From NCBI RefSeq assembly GCF_905120475.1, contig NZ_CAJHOE010000001.1, forward strand, positions 744,001 through 808,000: 64,000 nucleotides of DNA. Direction: 5' to 3'. The notes under the pieces are model-generated. The model saw nothing but the letters and a program-made list of their open reading frames with translations, ran no database searches and had not been told where the DNA came from. Both the position numbers and the translations under genes were made by a program. Position 1 is the stretch's first letter. Each line of letters begins with the position of its first letter. The DNA is from Campylobacter suis (GTDB lineage: Bacteria > Campylobacterota > Campylobacteria > Campylobacterales > Campylobacteraceae). This document shows, one piece after another, positions 63,569 to 64,000 of this stretch.

Positions 63569-63991
63569 ATGAAACTAACCACCAAAATGTCGCTTACATT
63601 TTTTGCCTTATTGTTTACAGGATGTGCAATAAGCTCACCTGAGCCAAAAATTTGTGATACAAATGGTAAATGTTTAAGCCAAAATGCCTTTGTTGCAGGA
63701 ACTTATAAAGCCACACTTGTTTGTGCTGATTGCAGTGGTATAGACGCTATTTTGGTGCTCACAGAAGATAAAAAATTTAACCTTGAATACGCTTATCAAA
63801 CTTCAGATAATGAAAAAGAGCAACAAAGCGGAGTCTATGAAATAAAAAATGACATTTTAACCATTACAAATCTTTACAAAGAGCAGCAAAAATTTAAGAT
63901 AAAAAATAATGAATTAATCCCTTTAGACAGTGATGAAAAAAGTTTAACTAATGTGCAAAATAGCAAAAATAGCTATAAACGCGTAAAATAA
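63569..63991 (+). CDS. NlpE-like lipoprotein
   Basis: The 140-residue protein has a lipoprotein signal with the lipobox FTGC (Cys19). Its mature part holds the NlpE N-terminal beta-barrel: GTYKATLVCADCSGIDAIL near residues 44-62, followed by SGVYEIKNDILTITN. In E. coli the CxxC motif and lipoprotein NlpE sense copper and surface stress; here the CADC motif is kept. Only the N-terminal NlpE domain is present. An AAAAGGA ribosome site precedes the ATG. The gene ends 9 bases before the window end, so nothing more can be said about what follows. Confidence 0.8.
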   Translation: MKLTTKMSLTFFALLFTGCAISSPEPKICDTNGKCLSQNAFVAGTYKATLVCADCSGIDAILVLTEDKKFNLEYAYQTSDNEKEQQSGVYEIKNDILTITNLYKEQQKFKIKNNELIPLDSDEKSLTNVQNSKNSYKRVK

Positions 63992-64000
63992 TATGTAAAA

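Overview
The window looks like core chromosome of a Campylobacter species (Campylobacterota, epsilon-proteobacteria). The evidence is the AT-rich base and codon use, very tight gene packing, TATAAT-type -10 boxes without a clear -35 box, futalosine-type menaquinone genes, a cts-type competence cluster, and gene strings that I recall from C. jejuni: hslU-era, ilvC-deacetylase-dprA-ruvX, nusA/HP0268-like/miaB, mqnC-M16-recG, and rsmH/ppiD/ftsA/ftsZ. I cannot name the species from sequence alone. No prophage, insertion sequence, CRISPR array, tRNA or rRNA gene is visible.

Layout. 1-2145: 3' part of hslU, then era. 2152-11083: a nearly gap-free competence (DNA uptake, type II secretion/type IV pilus-like) operon. 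It holds PilM/GspL-like, PilO-like and PilP-like inner-membrane subunits, the secretin CtsD, the ATPase CtsP, two poorly characterised proteins, and the traffic ATPase CtsE and platform protein CtsF. CtsE is frameshifted and CtsF carries two in-frame stops. 11132-13505: a PAS protein, a soluble chemoreceptor and a DUF996 membrane protein. 13544-26237 (minus): a UbiD-type decarboxylase, CPBP protein, alcohol dehydrogenase, DUF4230 protein, ilvA, trmA, an NhaC-type antiporter, a short-chain dehydrogenase, an ankyrin protein, truD and thiL. 26291-26601: RNase P RNA. 26650-31187: LemA and TPM-domain proteins, phosphate transporter, Ppx/GppA, YqeY. 31210-34032: TPP riboswitch, thiS, thiG, thiH (frameshifted), thiE-like gene. 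34144-39968 (minus): ribB, ftsZ, ftsA, ppiD and an aldolase-family gene. 40070-43700: rsmH, an FtsL-like protein, an aminotransferase, a nonsense-interrupted DUF523 gene and small membrane proteins. 43812-48926 (minus): rpsR, ssb, rpsF, holA, rnr, HDOD gene. 49075-57297: ilvC, deacetylase-like gene, dprA, ruvX, nusA, HP0268-like gene, miaB, DUF374 gene. 57287-63991: DUF333-like lipoprotein, recG, M16-like protein, mqnC, a His-rich lipoprotein, NfeD/SPFH pair and an NlpE-like lipoprotein.

How they fit together. The operons are mostly housekeeping: division, translation, DNA repair, menaquinone and thiamine synthesis. The main biological story is decay. Four genes in 64 kb are interrupted (ctsE, ctsF, thiH, DUF523), and thiF is missing from the place where it usually sits. 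If these lesions are real, the strain has probably lost type II-like DNA uptake and the ThiG/ThiH thiazole branch, although the rest of each operon still reads through. Other points of interest are a chemoreceptor whose CZB zinc ligands are all replaced, an M16 protein without its HxxEH zinc site, a His-rich lipoprotein behind a perfect 26-bp palindrome, and a probably leaderless thiL.
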